A stretch of 5,330 nucleotides of DNA from Bacteroidales bacterium (GCA_017530465.1 JAFXMJ010000470.1:1-5330); one strand, 5' to 3'; counted from the stretch's first letter, positions 1 to 5,330 are shown. A program made the numbers and translations. Notes: a model not told the origin generated them from the sequence alone.

Positions 1-2
1 AC

Positions 3-1268
3 GAGGGTAAGACGTCCGATGCCACGTTTTCGGGTGAATTGACCCTTAATGGTACAGCGGAATTGGTTGTGGGAACAACAAAACTCACCGCCACATTGCG
101 CAACACCGTAGATGCAACCAAGAACGAAGGCAAACCCGTGTCCTCGATTGAGCCTACTACATCCTCGGTTAAACGTGCATCATCCTTGCAGGAGGCATTC
201 GAGAAGTACGGCTATCTGACAGCCGAAAACTTCACCTACGATGGCGACGGGACTCAAATCTCCCTCGTTCAGCATACAAGGTTCATAGCCGTTAACCTGC
301 CGTTCAGCGGCGCGAAGATAACGGTAAAGGTTAATGACGGTACAGAACAAACATTCTACCTCTCGAAAGAGTGTGCATTGGCATTCCCCGCCGATGCAAC
401 GGTAACGGTAAACAGCACCACCCTCGGCATTTCCAACCATACCATCTCAAAGGCTGTTACTTGGATTCGTAACCGTACTACCCCCGCCAGCTGCATCTCC
501 GGCTTGTTCTCCGTAGCCGCCGACAAGCAGGTGTTCTTCTCCAAAGGCAACTTGATGGCGGAGACAACTGACTACGGTAAAACTTGGAAGTGGATGTTTC
601 ACTTCCCCCAATATAGTTACTACGGAAATAATGGCGCCAACATCTCAATCGACGGCAACGGCTCAGTGTCAGTACCAAACGGCATTGTTGACCTCTTTGG
701 ATGGGTCGGTGAACATACAGCGTGGACGACAGAAGGTGCTATACACGGGATCAGCAATTCGACGAATGCATCCGAATACGGCAATGTAGCCGGCGAATCC
801 CTGAAATCTGATTGGGGCAAGGTGTTCGGAGAAGACAGTCCGTGGCGCACCCTCACAGGCGGCTCGTCGGGCGAGTGGGCCTATCTGTTCAACATCCGTA
901 CCACCACGAGCGACATCCGCTATGCCAAGGCTACCGTTTGCGGAAAGGCTGGCGTAATCCTATTGCCTGATGATTGGAGTACAAGCACTTACTCGCTTAA
1001 CAAAACTAATACATCCGACGCTGCATTTACGGAAAATTCGATTGATGCGTCCACTTGGGGAACCTTGCAGGCCGCCGGTGCGGTGTTCCTTCCCGCTGCC
1101 GGCCGCCGCTTCGGTACGGGTGTCGATGGCGTCGGCTCCTATTGGTCGAGTACGGCGAACAGCGCGCCCCGCGCCTACGACTTGTACTTCTCCTCGGACG
1201 TCGTGCTCCCTGCGGACGACAGCGACCGCCACTACGGTTACTCGGTTCGGCTTGTGCGTGGCTTGTAG
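3..1268 (+). CDS. Surface/secreted protein with FISUMP/C-type-lectin-like C-terminal domain (5' partial)
   Basis: The frame is open from the left edge, so the true start lies upstream; the TTG at 39 is only an internal codon. About 421 residues are visible, ending at TAG 1266-1268. The first ~165 residues are Thr/Ser/Val-rich and beta-strand-like, as in Bacteroidales surface proteins. From about 501 the sequence enters a domain starting GLFSVAADKQVFFSKGNL, with DLFGW (689-703), WRTLTGG (843-863) and a C-terminal block YWSST (1140-1154)...GYSVRLVRGL (1236-1265). This matches the Bacteroidales 'major paralogous domain' (FISUMP-like) group, whose C-terminus resembles the C-type lectin fold used by DGR target proteins. 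A role in ligand binding or adhesion at the cell surface is inferred from the family, not shown. The last ~120 coding bases are GC-rich and adenine-poor compared with the segment before them. I am confident of the domain type and less so of any DGR link. Confidence 0.8.
   Translation, partial: EGKTSDATFSGELTLNGTAELVVGTTKLTATLRNTVDATKNEGKPVSSIEPTTSSVKRASSLQEAFEKYGYLTAENFTYDGDGTQISLVQHTRFIAVNLPFSGAKITVKVNDGTEQTFYLSKECALAFPADATVTVNSTTLGISNHTISKAVTWIRNRTTPASCISGLFSVAADKQVFFSKGNLMAETTDYGKTWKWMFHFPQYSYYGNNGANISIDGNGSVSVPNGIVDLFGWVGEHTAWTTEGAIHGISNSTNASEYGNVAGESLKSDWGKVFGEDSPWRTLTGGSSGEWAYLFNIRTTTSDIRYAKATVCGKAGVILLPDDWSTSTYSLNKTNTSDAAFTENSIDASTWGTLQAAGAVFLPAAGRRFGTGVDGVGSYWSSTANSAPRAYDLYFSSDVVLPADDSDRHYGYSVRLVRGL
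1107..1262 (+). other. Candidate DGR variable region (VR) at the 3' end of the surface-protein gene
   Basis: The block runs from AGRRFGTG to SVRLVRG. Between codons 1155 and 1241, 21 of 29 codons end in C (NNC), which is what adenine mutagenesis of AAC codons in a template repeat would leave. By hand count, 1141-1260 has 17 A in 120 and about 64% GC, against about 48% GC in 961-1080. The most variable-looking residues (ADDSDRHY, D-L-Y-F-S-S-D) lie where related Bacteroidales proteins often have runs of Asn. The invariant-looking frame YWSST, AY, GYSVRLVR is kept. The 3' position in a C-type-lectin-like target fits DGR architecture. No template repeat or reverse transcriptase is in the window, so this stays a candidate. 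Confidence 0.4.
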
Positions 1269-1281
1269 TATTTACCACAAT

Positions 1282-1310
1282 TCTGTTTTGTCGCCACAAT
1301 ACAAGACAGA
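1282..1310 (+). other. Hairpin just downstream of the surface-protein stop codon
   Basis: TCTGTTTTGT (1282-1291) can pair with ACAAGACAGA (1301-1310) around a 9-nt loop, giving ten pairs with one G-U wobble in RNA. It starts 14 nt after the stop codon and has no T-tract, so it does not look like a terminator by itself. It could stabilise the mRNA 3' end. Some DGR targets also carry a hairpin or cruciform just after the variable region, which makes its position notable. Confidence 0.4.
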
Positions 1311-1322
1311 GCATTAGAAAAT

Positions 1323-1367
1323 ATCCTTCCCGAAGATTTTGTTTCGAGATTTTCGGGAAGGATTTTT
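1323..1367 (+). terminator. Rho-independent terminator between convergent genes
   Basis: A perfect 12-bp stem is formed by ATCCTTCCCGAA (1323-1334) and TTCGGGAAGGAT (1352-1363), followed by a run of T (1363-1367) and a further T-rich stretch. It lies 54 nt after the stop of the surface-protein gene and 7 nt before the stop of the convergent ATPase gene. On the minus strand the stem is followed by ATTTTC, so it may stop transcription from both sides, more weakly for the ATPase. Confidence 0.8.
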
Positions 1368-1373
1368 GTTTTG

Positions 1374-2549
1374 CTATTTTGCACGAAGACTCCTGAAATT
1401 GATTATACCGTCAAAATCCTGATTGTTTTCCTGGGTGCCGTCATAAATCACCTTGGTTGATACAATCTTGTCGCCGAGTATGTCGCGGATGTACGTGAGG
1501 TGTTTGAAAAAATCCTGACGGTACGTCATCGCCGATTTTACCTCGTATGCATTGAGGCTTCCGTCCGGCATTTCTTCCAAAATGTCCACCTCGTGTTGCT
1601 GTTGGTCGCGGTAAAAATACAATTGTGGCTGTTGTCCACGGTTGAGTTTTTGTTTGATTAACTCGTTGACCACCATATTCTCAAAGAGCGAACCGCGCAA
1701 TGGATGTACGTCAAGTTGCGAGGTGGTATTGATGCCCATCAGCCACGTTGCAAGTCCCGTGTCGTGAAAAAACATTTTGGGCGACTTGGTGAGCCGTTTG
1801 TTGATGTTGGCATAATACGGCGGCACAAAGTGGATGATGTATGAAGTTTCCAAAATACTAATCCACGACCTTATTGTTGTCGCGCTCACGCCTACGTCTC
1901 CCGCTAATGCCGATGCGTTGAACTCTGTGCCGATTCTGCCCGCGCACAGACGTACAAAGTTATTGAAAAGATGCAGGTCTTTTACGTTGATTAGTTGGCG
2001 CAGGTCGCGCTCGATATAGGTGTTATAGTAGTTGGAAATCAACAATTGCCGTGCTGTGTCGCCGGAAGTCCATACTGCCGGGTATCCGCCGTTGAGGATA
2101 AGGCTTGATGTTGCCACGTTGGAATATTGTTCAAGGATTTCCTCGTTGGAAAGCGGCAGCAACGTTAATACGGCTGTGCGCCCCGCCATCGACTGCGACA
2201 CGTTCTGCATCAGCGCAAAATTGCTGCTTCCTGTTACGATATAACGCCGTTTTGTTGCATCTGTCATCCTGTCGTCGTCCACAGCCACTTGAAGGTACGA
2301 AAATATCTTGCTGAAACGTTGTGCCTCGTCTATAATTACGCCGTCGGGATATTTGGCGAGGAAACGTTTTGGGTCGTATTCGATTTCAGACCTGATGCTC
2401 TCGTCTTCGAGGTTGACGTATGGCAGGTTTCCGAAAATTTTTCTGCACAGCGTCGTCTTGCCCGATTGTCTTGGCCCCGTGAGCGTTATCACCGGCAGAT
2501 AGTCGAACACCGACGAAAGTATGTTTTTTATTTCTCTGTTAATCAGCAT
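1374..2549 (-). CDS. ATP-binding protein, AAA_14 / DUF4143 family
   Basis: A complete 391-residue protein. Walker A is GPRQSGKT (residues 25-32), Walker B with catalytic Glu is GVIIDEAQ (70-77), a sensor-like TGSSN is at 106-110, and the conserved MAGR is at 121-124. The C-terminal half is the DUF4143 region and ends with EVD (320-322) and EVK (336-338), the spacing seen in PD-(D/E)XK-like nuclease folds. Length fits the family (roughly 370-450). These proteins are common in many copies in Bacteroidales; their cellular role is poorly known. I chose the ATG at 2549: the frame stays open for 11 more codons to a TTG at 2582, but that extension is encoded by a palindrome. No Shine-Dalgarno site is visible, as usual in Bacteroidota. 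It is transcribed divergently from the Rpn gene and convergently with the surface-protein gene. Whether it mobilises DNA or acts on proteins cannot be told from sequence. Confidence 0.92.
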   Translation of the reverse strand: MLINREIKNILSSVFDYLPVITLTGPRQSGKTTLCRKIFGNLPYVNLEDESIRSEIEYDPKRFLAKYPDGVIIDEAQRFSKIFSYLQVAVDDDRMTDATKRRYIVTGSSNFALMQNVSQSMAGRTAVLTLLPLSNEEILEQYSNVATSSLILNGGYPAVWTSGDTARQLLISNYYNTYIERDLRQLINVKDLHLFNNFVRLCAGRIGTEFNASALAGDVGVSATTIRSWISILETSYIIHFVPPYYANINKRLTKSPKMFFHDTGLATWLMGINTTSQLDVHPLRGSLFENMVVNELIKQKLNRGQQPQLYFYRDQQQHEVDILEEMPDGSLNAYEVKSAMTYRQDFFKHLTYIRDILGDKIVSTKVIYDGTQENNQDFDGIINFRSLRAK

Positions 2550-2556
2550 AATACAA

Positions 2557-2603
2557 ATTTTTGTGACAAATTGAAAGTTCAACTTTCAATTTGTCACAAA
2601 AAT
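2557..2603. repeat. Perfect 47-bp palindrome (copy 1) in the ATPase leader
   Basis: Two 23-bp arms (2557-2579 and 2581-2603) pair without a mismatch around a single central C at 2580. The core is built around TTGAAAGTTCAACTTTCAA. The inner 33 nt (2564-2596) recur identically at 2706-2738. The centre lies 31 nt from the A of the ATPase ATG, so any ATPase transcript starting upstream would carry a very strong 5'-UTR hairpin. It has the features of an operator, a cruciform-forming element or a REP-like palindrome; the sequence does not decide between these. Confidence 0.9.
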
Positions 2604-2604
2604 A
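2597..2604 (-). promoter_or_regulatory. Possible -7 box for the ATPase gene
   Basis: On the minus strand this reads TATTTTTG, matching the Bacteroidota -7 consensus TAnnTTTG. It overlaps the outer edge of the palindrome arm. No clear TTTG -33 element lies 19-21 bp upstream (the region is only T-rich), so the call is weak. If it is used, the transcript would begin inside or next to the palindrome. Confidence 0.25.
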
Positions 2605-2662
2605 GGGATAGTTATTGAATTTAAAAATTTTTTTTCGAGAAAAATTGTCTAATTTTGGAAAA

Positions 2663-2738
2663 CGGCTTTTTATGTCGTTGCTAATCAGTATGATATCTGT
2701 CTTCCTGACAAATTGAAAGTTCAACTTTCAATTTGTCA
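2663..2738 (-). pseudogene. Remnant of a second ATPase gene start with its palindrome
   Basis: This block aligns without gaps to 2521-2596 at a constant offset of 142 bp. The 33-nt palindrome is identical, and 27 of the next 43 positions match by hand count. In translation the minus strand reads ILISNDIK, where the intact gene has MLINREIK; the ATG is ATA here (2691-2689). The palindrome-to-start distance is 31 nt in both copies. Similarity fades past about ten codons, and the rest of the gene is absent. I read it as the 5' stub of a duplicated or replaced DUF4143 ATPase gene. A chance match is unlikely given the identical palindrome and spacing, but the stub is short. Confidence 0.6.
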
Positions 2739-2739
2739 G
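2705..2739. repeat. Perfect palindrome (copy 2), 17-bp arms
   Basis: The arms 2705-2721 and 2723-2739 pair perfectly around a central C at 2722. The central 33 nt are identical to copy 1, while the flanks differ outside 2706-2738 on the right and diverge gradually on the left. It lies 142 bp from copy 1. Because each copy is symmetric, the pair is at once a direct and an inverted repeat. Confidence 0.9.
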
Positions 2740-2814
2740 AAATTTCACTATTTTTTTGAAAAATATGTGTGGATTAACGCCATTAGTAAAAAATGTGCAG
2801 CGGTATTTTAAAAA

Positions 2815-2846
2815 TTTGCACACCCAAAATATATTTTTTATCTTTG
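2815..2846 (+). promoter_or_regulatory. Bacteroidota-type promoter for the Rpn operon
   Basis: TTTG at 2815-2818 and TATCTTTG at 2839-2846 match the -33 (TTTG) and -7 (TAnnTTTG) elements, with 20 bp between them, within the usual 19-21. Transcription would start near 2850-2853, about 20 nt before the ATG at 2873. The site lies inside the longer open frame that begins at 2756, which argues against that upstream start. Confidence 0.65.
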
Positions 2847-2872
2847 CCGTTGCAACTTTAATTATTACTATT

Positions 2873-3826
2873 ATGGTAACAATAGCGAATGCGATATACG
2901 ACTCTGTGTTCAAGTATTTGATGCAGGACAATAAGGCGGCGAAAGTGTTGCTCGGTGCGCTGATTGGCGCGAAGATAGACAGCCTCGAAATGAAAAACAA
3001 CGAGTATGCCTACCGGGTGAGAAACGGTCTTGATGTACTGCGTATTGACTTTTCTGCATCAGTAACAGACGACAACGGCAATAAGCAGGTGGTAACCATA
3101 GAATTGCAGAATGCGTCTTTGAGAAGTGAAGTGATGAGATTCAGAAAATATTTGTCGGAGCATTATGCCGACAAGAACAATTTTGTGGAAAAGGACGGCA
3201 AAAAGTCGCCTATACCAATCATTTCCATTTACATCTTGGGGCATCCGTGTTGCGACAAGAAGGAACCTGTCATCTATGGCAATCCTGTGTTTTACGATGC
3301 GGAACACAACGAACTCAAAGGTGTATATGATAAGAGCGATTTTATAAAAGGGTTGATTCACAAATTGATAATCGTCCAAGTTCCGTATCTCAAAATCAAT
3401 GCAAAAACCAAAGTGGAGAAATATTTGGATTTCCTTAATCAGGTACATAAAATTGACAAAACGCGTAAAAATGCTCACCTTTTGAGAGTGTCGGAAGAAA
3501 TTGATGATGACGACTACAACTTGATAGTTCGCCGCCTGCAAAATGCTTGTGCCGACGATTATATTCGACGTGCGATGGATGTGGAGGACGAACTCAACGA
3601 AGATTTCGAGTACCGTGACCGTATGGAGGCTAAACTAAAAGAAGAGTTACAAGCAAAAGACTCCGAACTTCAAGCGAAAGACTCGCAGTTGCAAGCAAAA
3701 GACTCCGAACTTCAAGCAATGCTCGCAGCCTCGGCTAAGGCTTTGGCGTCCAAGGGAATGTCGCCTGACGAAATCGCAAAGTTTTTAAATGTTTCCGTCA
3801 ACAAAATATTGGAGGTAACACAATAA
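2873..3826 (+). CDS. Rpn-family recombination-promoting nuclease / PD-(D/E)XK nuclease (putative transposase)
   Basis: A 317-residue protein. It opens with IYDSVFKYLMQDNKAAKVLL, the usual start of Bacteroidales Rpn/PDDEXK_2 proteins. Residues 57-63 (RIDFSAS) hold the catalytic Asp59, and TIELQ (75-79) holds the Glu77-x-Gln79 typical of this family. Conserved MRFRKYLSEHY and Lys-rich segments follow. The tail is a charged coiled coil with about 3.4 copies of LQAKDSE, then a GMSPDEIAKFLNVSVNKILEV helix-turn-helix-like end seen in many relatives. Rpn proteins of E. coli promote RecA-independent recombination and are metal-dependent nucleases; the function here is by homology. The ATG at 2873 is preferred over ATG 2756: it follows the promoter by a short leader and matches family N-termini, while the 39-residue extension is a hydrophobic AT-rich translation. 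It heads an operon with the next two genes. Confidence 0.9.
   Translation: MVTIANAIYDSVFKYLMQDNKAAKVLLGALIGAKIDSLEMKNNEYAYRVRNGLDVLRIDFSASVTDDNGNKQVVTIELQNASLRSEVMRFRKYLSEHYADKNNFVEKDGKKSPIPIISIYILGHPCCDKKEPVIYGNPVFYDAEHNELKGVYDKSDFIKGLIHKLIIVQVPYLKINAKTKVEKYLDFLNQVHKIDKTRKNAHLLRVSEEIDDDDYNLIVRRLQNACADDYIRRAMDVEDELNEDFEYRDRMEAKLKEELQAKDSELQAKDSQLQAKDSELQAMLAASAKALASKGMSPDEIAKFLNVSVNKILEVTQ
3647..3718 (+). repeat. 21-bp in-frame tandem repeat coding LQAKDSE
   Basis: Three full units (3647-3667, 3668-3688, 3689-3709) and a 9-bp partial (3710-3718) encode LQAKDSE, LQAKDSQ, LQAKDSE, LQA. Units 1 and 3 are nearly identical in DNA, so recent unit duplication is likely. Seven codons per unit match a coiled-coil heptad, and gain or loss of units would lengthen or shorten the coil without a frameshift. 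Confidence 0.9.
3811..3815 (+). promoter_or_regulatory. Shine-Dalgarno-like GGAGG before the coiled-coil membrane protein
   Basis: GGAGG lies 11 nt before the ATG at 3827, inside the last codons of the Rpn gene. Purine-rich sites this clear are not usual in Bacteroidota. With the stop and start codons abutting, it suggests translational coupling of the two genes. The same bases also encode Rpn residues (LEV), so the match may be fortuitous. Confidence 0.4.
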
Positions 3827-4780
3827 ATGGCAAAATCGTTTTTCTCAAAAAAAGAAGGCAAGGTAGGTCTTGCGGTGATACTTGGCATACTCGCAACGCT
3901 TGGGATTCTGCACAATCCCATCATTGAGAGCGTCAAGGCTACATTGAATGGCAGCGTGGTCGGCACGGTGGGGCTGTTTGCGGTGCTGGGGTTGCTGTTG
4001 TTTGTAATCACCGACAAGAGGGCGCGCAATCTCGTGGCGTATGGTTTCAAATGGTTGATGCGCAAGATAACGGGCTGGTTTGTGGAACTCGACCCCATCA
4101 AAATCCTCGAATCTTACGTGAAGACCCTCGAAAATAATTTCAACGAACTCAACGACAACATCGCCAAACTCCGCCGTCAGATCGTCAAGATGAAAGACAC
4201 CATCAAGCAAAACAACAAGGAAATCGAAAAATCCACGCGCATCATCGACGAGGCGCAGCGGCAGGGCAGGAGCGAGGTTGTGGCGGTGCATTACAACCAA
4301 ATCGGACGTCTCCACAAACTCAACGAAAAATACGCCCTTATGGTGGGACGTATGGACGACCTCAACAACGTCCTCATCAAGATGCACTCGTACTCGTCCT
4401 TCAAACTCAGCGATACCAAAAACGAAATCCGAATGAAGAAACAGGAGTTTGCGGCGATTTCGAGCGGATATTCGGCGATGGTCAATGCCAAAAACATTAT
4501 GAACGGCAATTATCAGCAAAACGAAATGTACGACAGCGCGATAGAGTCGCTCACCAACGACCTCCACGTCAAGATAGCCGAGATGGACAATTTTATGCAA
4601 CTTTCGCAGCCACTCTTCGACGACCTCGACCTCCAAAACGAATCCTACAAACTCGAAGGCGCACAACTTTACGAAAGGATTATGACCGAGGGCAAGGCGT
4701 TCCTCGACAAAATCGACTACACAGACGCCGGCTCATACTTTTCGCCAAATCAACCAATCAACAAATCAATAAATCAATAA
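3827..4780 (+). CDS. Two-helix membrane protein with long coiled coil, unknown function
   Basis: A 317-residue protein I do not recognise as a named family. After a basic N-terminus (KSFFSKKEGK), residues 13-29 and 44-61 form two hydrophobic helices, the second followed by positive residues (DKRARN). Residues ~92-205 are a charged heptad-like coiled coil (KILESYVKTLENNFNELNDN onward), and the rest is largely helical. The topology is likely a membrane-anchored cytoplasmic coiled coil. It recalls PspA-like or scaffold proteins only in general shape, with no motif to support that. The ATG directly follows the Rpn stop (TAA then ATG, no gap), so the two genes are probably co-translated. The last residues (NQPINKSINQ) are encoded by an 8-bp tandem repeat and are probably not conserved. 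A 36-codon membrane-protein gene follows 12 nt later. Confidence 0.85.
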   Translation: MAKSFFSKKEGKVGLAVILGILATLGILHNPIIESVKATLNGSVVGTVGLFAVLGLLLFVITDKRARNLVAYGFKWLMRKITGWFVELDPIKILESYVKTLENNFNELNDNIAKLRRQIVKMKDTIKQNNKEIEKSTRIIDEAQRQGRSEVVAVHYNQIGRLHKLNEKYALMVGRMDDLNNVLIKMHSYSSFKLSDTKNEIRMKKQEFAAISSGYSAMVNAKNIMNGNYQQNEMYDSAIESLTNDLHVKIAEMDNFMQLSQPLFDDLDLQNESYKLEGAQLYERIMTEGKAFLDKIDYTDAGSYFSPNQPINKSINQ

Positions 4781-4793
4781 ATCAATAAATCAA
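4746..4793 (+). repeat. 8-bp tandem repeat at a gene junction
   Basis: Six consecutive octamers: CAAATCAA, CCAATCAA, CAAATCAA, then three TAAATCAA. The array covers the last codons and stop of the coiled-coil gene, and its final A is the first base of the next gene's ATG. Because TAAATCAA repeats pass a TAA in every frame, a change in copy number would alter a few C-terminal residues and the intergenic gap, but would not fuse the two genes. Confidence 0.92.
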
Positions 4794-4903
4794 TGAAAAA
4801 CAAGCGTATGCCCATTTTGGTAAAAATGCTCATCTTCATTGCGGTCTTTGCCGTGATTGGGTACTTTTTTTATATGTATAAGGACATTTTGTTTGGAATG
4901 TAA
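4793..4903 (+). CDS. Small single-pass membrane protein, 36 aa
   Basis: The ATG at 4793 opens a 36-codon frame ending at TAA 4901-4903. The product starts MKNKRMPILVK, then has a hydrophobic helix at about residues 12-27 (MLIFIAVFAVIGYFFY), and ends MYKDILFGM. Basic residues before the helix predict an N-in single-pass membrane protein; there is no signal-peptidase-like site. It begins 12 nt after the stop of the coiled-coil gene and reads in the same direction, so it is likely the last gene of that operon. It could be a small partner of the upstream membrane protein. No Shine-Dalgarno site is seen; the upstream bases are the AT-rich octamer repeat. The function is unknown, and the call rests on the helix, the start context and the position. 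Confidence 0.6.
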   Translation: MKNKRMPILVKMLIFIAVFAVIGYFFYMYKDILFGM

Positions 4904-4980
4904 TTAAACCTTTTTGTGTTGCGTGTATCAAAAACAACAAACACATAACAAACAGGTTTATTACAACACAGCAAGACAAA

Positions 4981-5330
4981 ATGGGAAAATTTTTATCGCT
5001 GACGATACTTATGCTCCTTACATTTGTAAACACTTTCGCCAACGTTTTGGCGGGTTCTGTAACGGGCAAAATAGTGGACTCTCGCACCAATCAGCCAGTG
5101 GAATATGCCACTGTGGCTCTCTACAATCAGGCTAACAACTCGCTCGTTACCGGTACCATCACAGATGGGCAGGGCAAGTTTACCATCGATGGCGTCAAAA
5201 ACGGCACTTACATCTTGAAGGCTTCTTTCATTGGTTACGACCAATTGGAAATGAGGGACATCGTTGTGGACGACGGTGTCAAGCAACTCGGCACCATCAA
5301 ACTTTCTACCTCCGACGCCGAGATTGAGGA
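4981..5330 (+). CDS. Outer-membrane TonB-receptor-like protein, N-terminus (3' partial)
   Basis: The frame runs from ATG 4981 off the right edge; 116 full codons are seen. Residues 1-24 are a signal peptide with hydrophobic core LTILMLLTFV and likely cleavage near LAG (23-25). Residues 26-110 are a carboxypeptidase-regulatory-like beta-sandwich: GKIVDSRTNQPVEYATVAL, then TGTITDGQGKFTIDGV, then YILKASFIGYDQ and LGTIKL. In Bacteroidota this module with these motifs usually precedes a TonB-dependent or OMP_b-brl_3-type beta-barrel in the outer membrane, which would follow beyond the window. The substrate cannot be told. It starts 77 nt after the small membrane-protein gene. I found no TAnnTTTG box in that gap, so it may be read from the upstream promoter or from an unrecognised one. 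A short secreted protein with only this domain is possible but less likely. Confidence 0.85.
   Translation, partial: MGKFLSLTILMLLTFVNTFANVLAGSVTGKIVDSRTNQPVEYATVALYNQANNSLVTGTITDGQGKFTIDGVKNGTYILKASFIGYDQLEMRDIVVDDGVKQLGTIKLSTSDAEIE

Noticed and set aside
1027..1396. Several overlapping Arg-rich open frames on both strands around the 3' end of the surface-protein gene.
   Set aside because: The region is GC-rich, which removes stop codons by chance; the products are low-complexity Arg/Pro/Ser sequences and the real frame is clear.
2550..2582. Extension of the ATPase by 11 codons to a TTG start.
   Set aside because: The added codons are encoded by the leader and one palindrome arm, and the family starts at the MLINREIK segment.
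2557..2739. The two palindromes as terminal inverted repeats of a small insertion element.
   Set aside because: Each is a complete palindrome in itself, the 109 bp between them holds no gene, and no target-site duplication is visible outside them.
2756..2872. An N-terminal extension of 39 residues on the Rpn protein, with a hydrophobic stretch that could pass for a membrane anchor.
   Set aside because: A well-spaced Bacteroidota promoter lies inside it, family members start at the position of ATG 2873, and its base composition is that of the AT-rich intergenic region.
3845..4666. A 273-codon minus-strand open frame opposite the coiled-coil gene.
   Set aside because: It is rich in Val, Glu, Phe and His as expected of the antisense of a Lys/Asn/Asp-rich coiled coil, has no recognisable domain, and the plus-strand gene is well supported.
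4746..4793. The octamer array as a CRISPR or iteron origin.
   Set aside because: The units are 8 bp with no spacers, and there is no replication gene nearby.
4905..4967. Inverted repeats (TAAACCT...AGGTTTA and TTTTTG...CAAAAA) before the outer-membrane gene, as a terminator or riboswitch.
   Set aside because: The stems are short and AT-rich with a long loop, alternative pairings compete, and no known aptamer pattern is visible.

Overview
The window looks like chromosomal DNA from a member of the Bacteroidales (Bacteroidota). Four things point that way: a surface protein ending in a YWSST...GYSVRLVRGL C-terminal domain, an AAA_14/DUF4143 ATPase, an Rpn-type PD-(D/E)XK gene, and the N-terminus of a TonB-receptor-like outer-membrane protein. 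A Bacteroidota-type promoter (TTTG, 20 bp, TAnnTTTG) and the lack of Shine-Dalgarno sites at most starts agree. No rRNA, tRNA, CRISPR array, reverse transcriptase or complete insertion sequence is visible.

Layout. (1) 3-1268, plus strand: the 3' part of a secreted or surface protein. Its last ~50 codons look like the variable region of a diversity-generating retroelement (DGR) target. Two hairpins follow, the second a likely terminator shared with the convergent gene. (2) 1374-2549, minus strand: a complete ATPase of the AAA_14/DUF4143 family. (3) 2550-2872: an AT-rich divergent intergenic region with two identical 33-nt palindromes exactly 142 bp apart. The second palindrome carries a degenerate copy of the ATPase gene start, at identical spacing. 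A good promoter for the plus-strand operon lies at its right end. (4) 2873-4903, plus strand: an apparent three-gene operon. It holds an Rpn/PD-(D/E)XK protein with a heptad-repeat tail, a two-helix membrane protein with a long coiled coil (start codon abutting the previous stop), and a 36-residue single-helix membrane protein not previously called. An 8-bp tandem repeat sits at the junction of the last two. (5) 4981-5330, plus strand: signal peptide and carboxypeptidase-regulatory-like domain of an outer-membrane protein cut off by the window end.

How the genes relate. The flanking surface and outer-membrane genes look like ordinary host envelope genes. The ATPase and the Rpn gene belong to multi-copy accessory families, and the duplicated palindrome plus ATPase start between them records past duplication or insertion. 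The most unusual points are the DGR-like variable region without a reverse transcriptase or template nearby, the twin palindromes tied to the ATPase start, and the tight coupling of an Rpn nuclease gene to two membrane-protein genes of unknown function. Functions for those last two are not assigned.
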